A program made the translations under genes and the position numbers. Positions 6,042-6,086 of a stretch of DNA of 6,086 bases are shown here, piece after piece. The stretch is from an uncultured Collinsella sp. (lineage in GTDB: Bacteria > Actinomycetota > Coriobacteriia > Coriobacteriales > Coriobacteriaceae). Each line of letters begins with the position of its first letter. The stretch's first letter is position 1. The stretch is from NCBI GenBank assembly GCA_902489945.1, contig CABUBZ010000093.1, positions 1 to 6,086 on the forward strand, read 5' to 3'. Under the pieces are notes generated by a model, which saw only the letters and a list, made by a program, of their open reading frames with translations, was not told the origin of the DNA and searched no databases.

Positions 6042-6086
6042 TTAGTCTGCTGGGCGCGCAGCGGCCAGCTTCAACCCACCCGCTAT
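6042..6086 (-). CDS. Possible 3' end of a minus-strand gene running off the window (unidentified)
   Basis: Read on the minus strand from the window edge, one frame encodes IAGGLKLAAARPAD and ends at TAA (6044-6042). A hairpin with a T-rich run begins about 16 bases downstream, the arrangement expected at the end of a real gene. Only 14 codons are visible and a second frame is also open here (ending KS, stop near 6036), so neither the frame nor the product can be fixed. Confidence 0.35.
   Translation of the reverse strand: MAGGLKLAAARPAD

Noticed and set aside
6027..6086. Structured-looking sequence at the right edge considered as a tRNA or other small RNA
   Set aside because: I could not fit a cloverleaf or a known RNA family, and a protein-coding end followed by a terminator explains it better.

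Overview
The window looks like a chromosomal segment of a high-GC, single-membrane actinobacterium. The best guess is a Coriobacteriia member such as Collinsella or a relative. This is inferred from base composition, from a peptidoglycan L,D-transpeptidase of Gram-positive architecture, from a split YknXYZ/MacAB-type ABC exporter, and from a cobinamide/cobalamin synthesis gene. No marker gene fixes the taxon.

Layout. (1) Bases 3-398 (+) are the 3' half of a precorrin-6A/cobalt-precorrin-6A reductase gene that starts before the window. (2) Bases 399-609 form a convergent intergenic region. It holds a decayed start of an IS21-family transposase gene (TTG start, 13 codons, then an in-frame stop and about 11 more recognisable codons), which breaks off just before a 75-bp imperfect palindrome (526-600). 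(3) Bases 610-4030 (-) are a three-gene, translationally coupled operon in the order membrane-fusion adaptor, ABC ATPase, FtsX/MacB-type permease. The junctions are TAATG and ATGA overlaps. (4) Bases 4031-4162 are a 132-bp spacer with a strong ribosome binding site and two inverted repeats. (5) Bases 4163-5896 (-) encode a membrane-anchored L,D-transpeptidase with PG_binding_4-type repeats and a C-terminal YkuD domain. (6) Bases 5897-6086 hold a likely promoter for the transpeptidase gene, a perfect hairpin followed by a T-rich run that reads as a minus-strand terminator, and possibly the last 14 codons of another minus-strand gene running off the window.

How the genes work together. The adaptor, ATPase and permease should form one mechanotransducing exporter of the MacAB/YknXYZ type, in which cytoplasmic ATP hydrolysis drives movements of the extracytoplasmic permease domain and adaptor. 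The substrate cannot be read from the sequence. The transpeptidase acts outside the membrane, forming 3-3 peptidoglycan cross-links or attaching proteins to the wall. It lies directly upstream on the same strand and may be co-transcribed with the exporter, so a shared envelope or antimicrobial-stress role is possible but unproven. The cobalamin gene is on the opposite strand and is unrelated.

I found no convincing undescribed multi-gene system. The most distinctive signals are the palindromic element abutting an IS21 transposase relic, and the unusually long charged cytoplasmic N-termini of both the adaptor and the transpeptidase.
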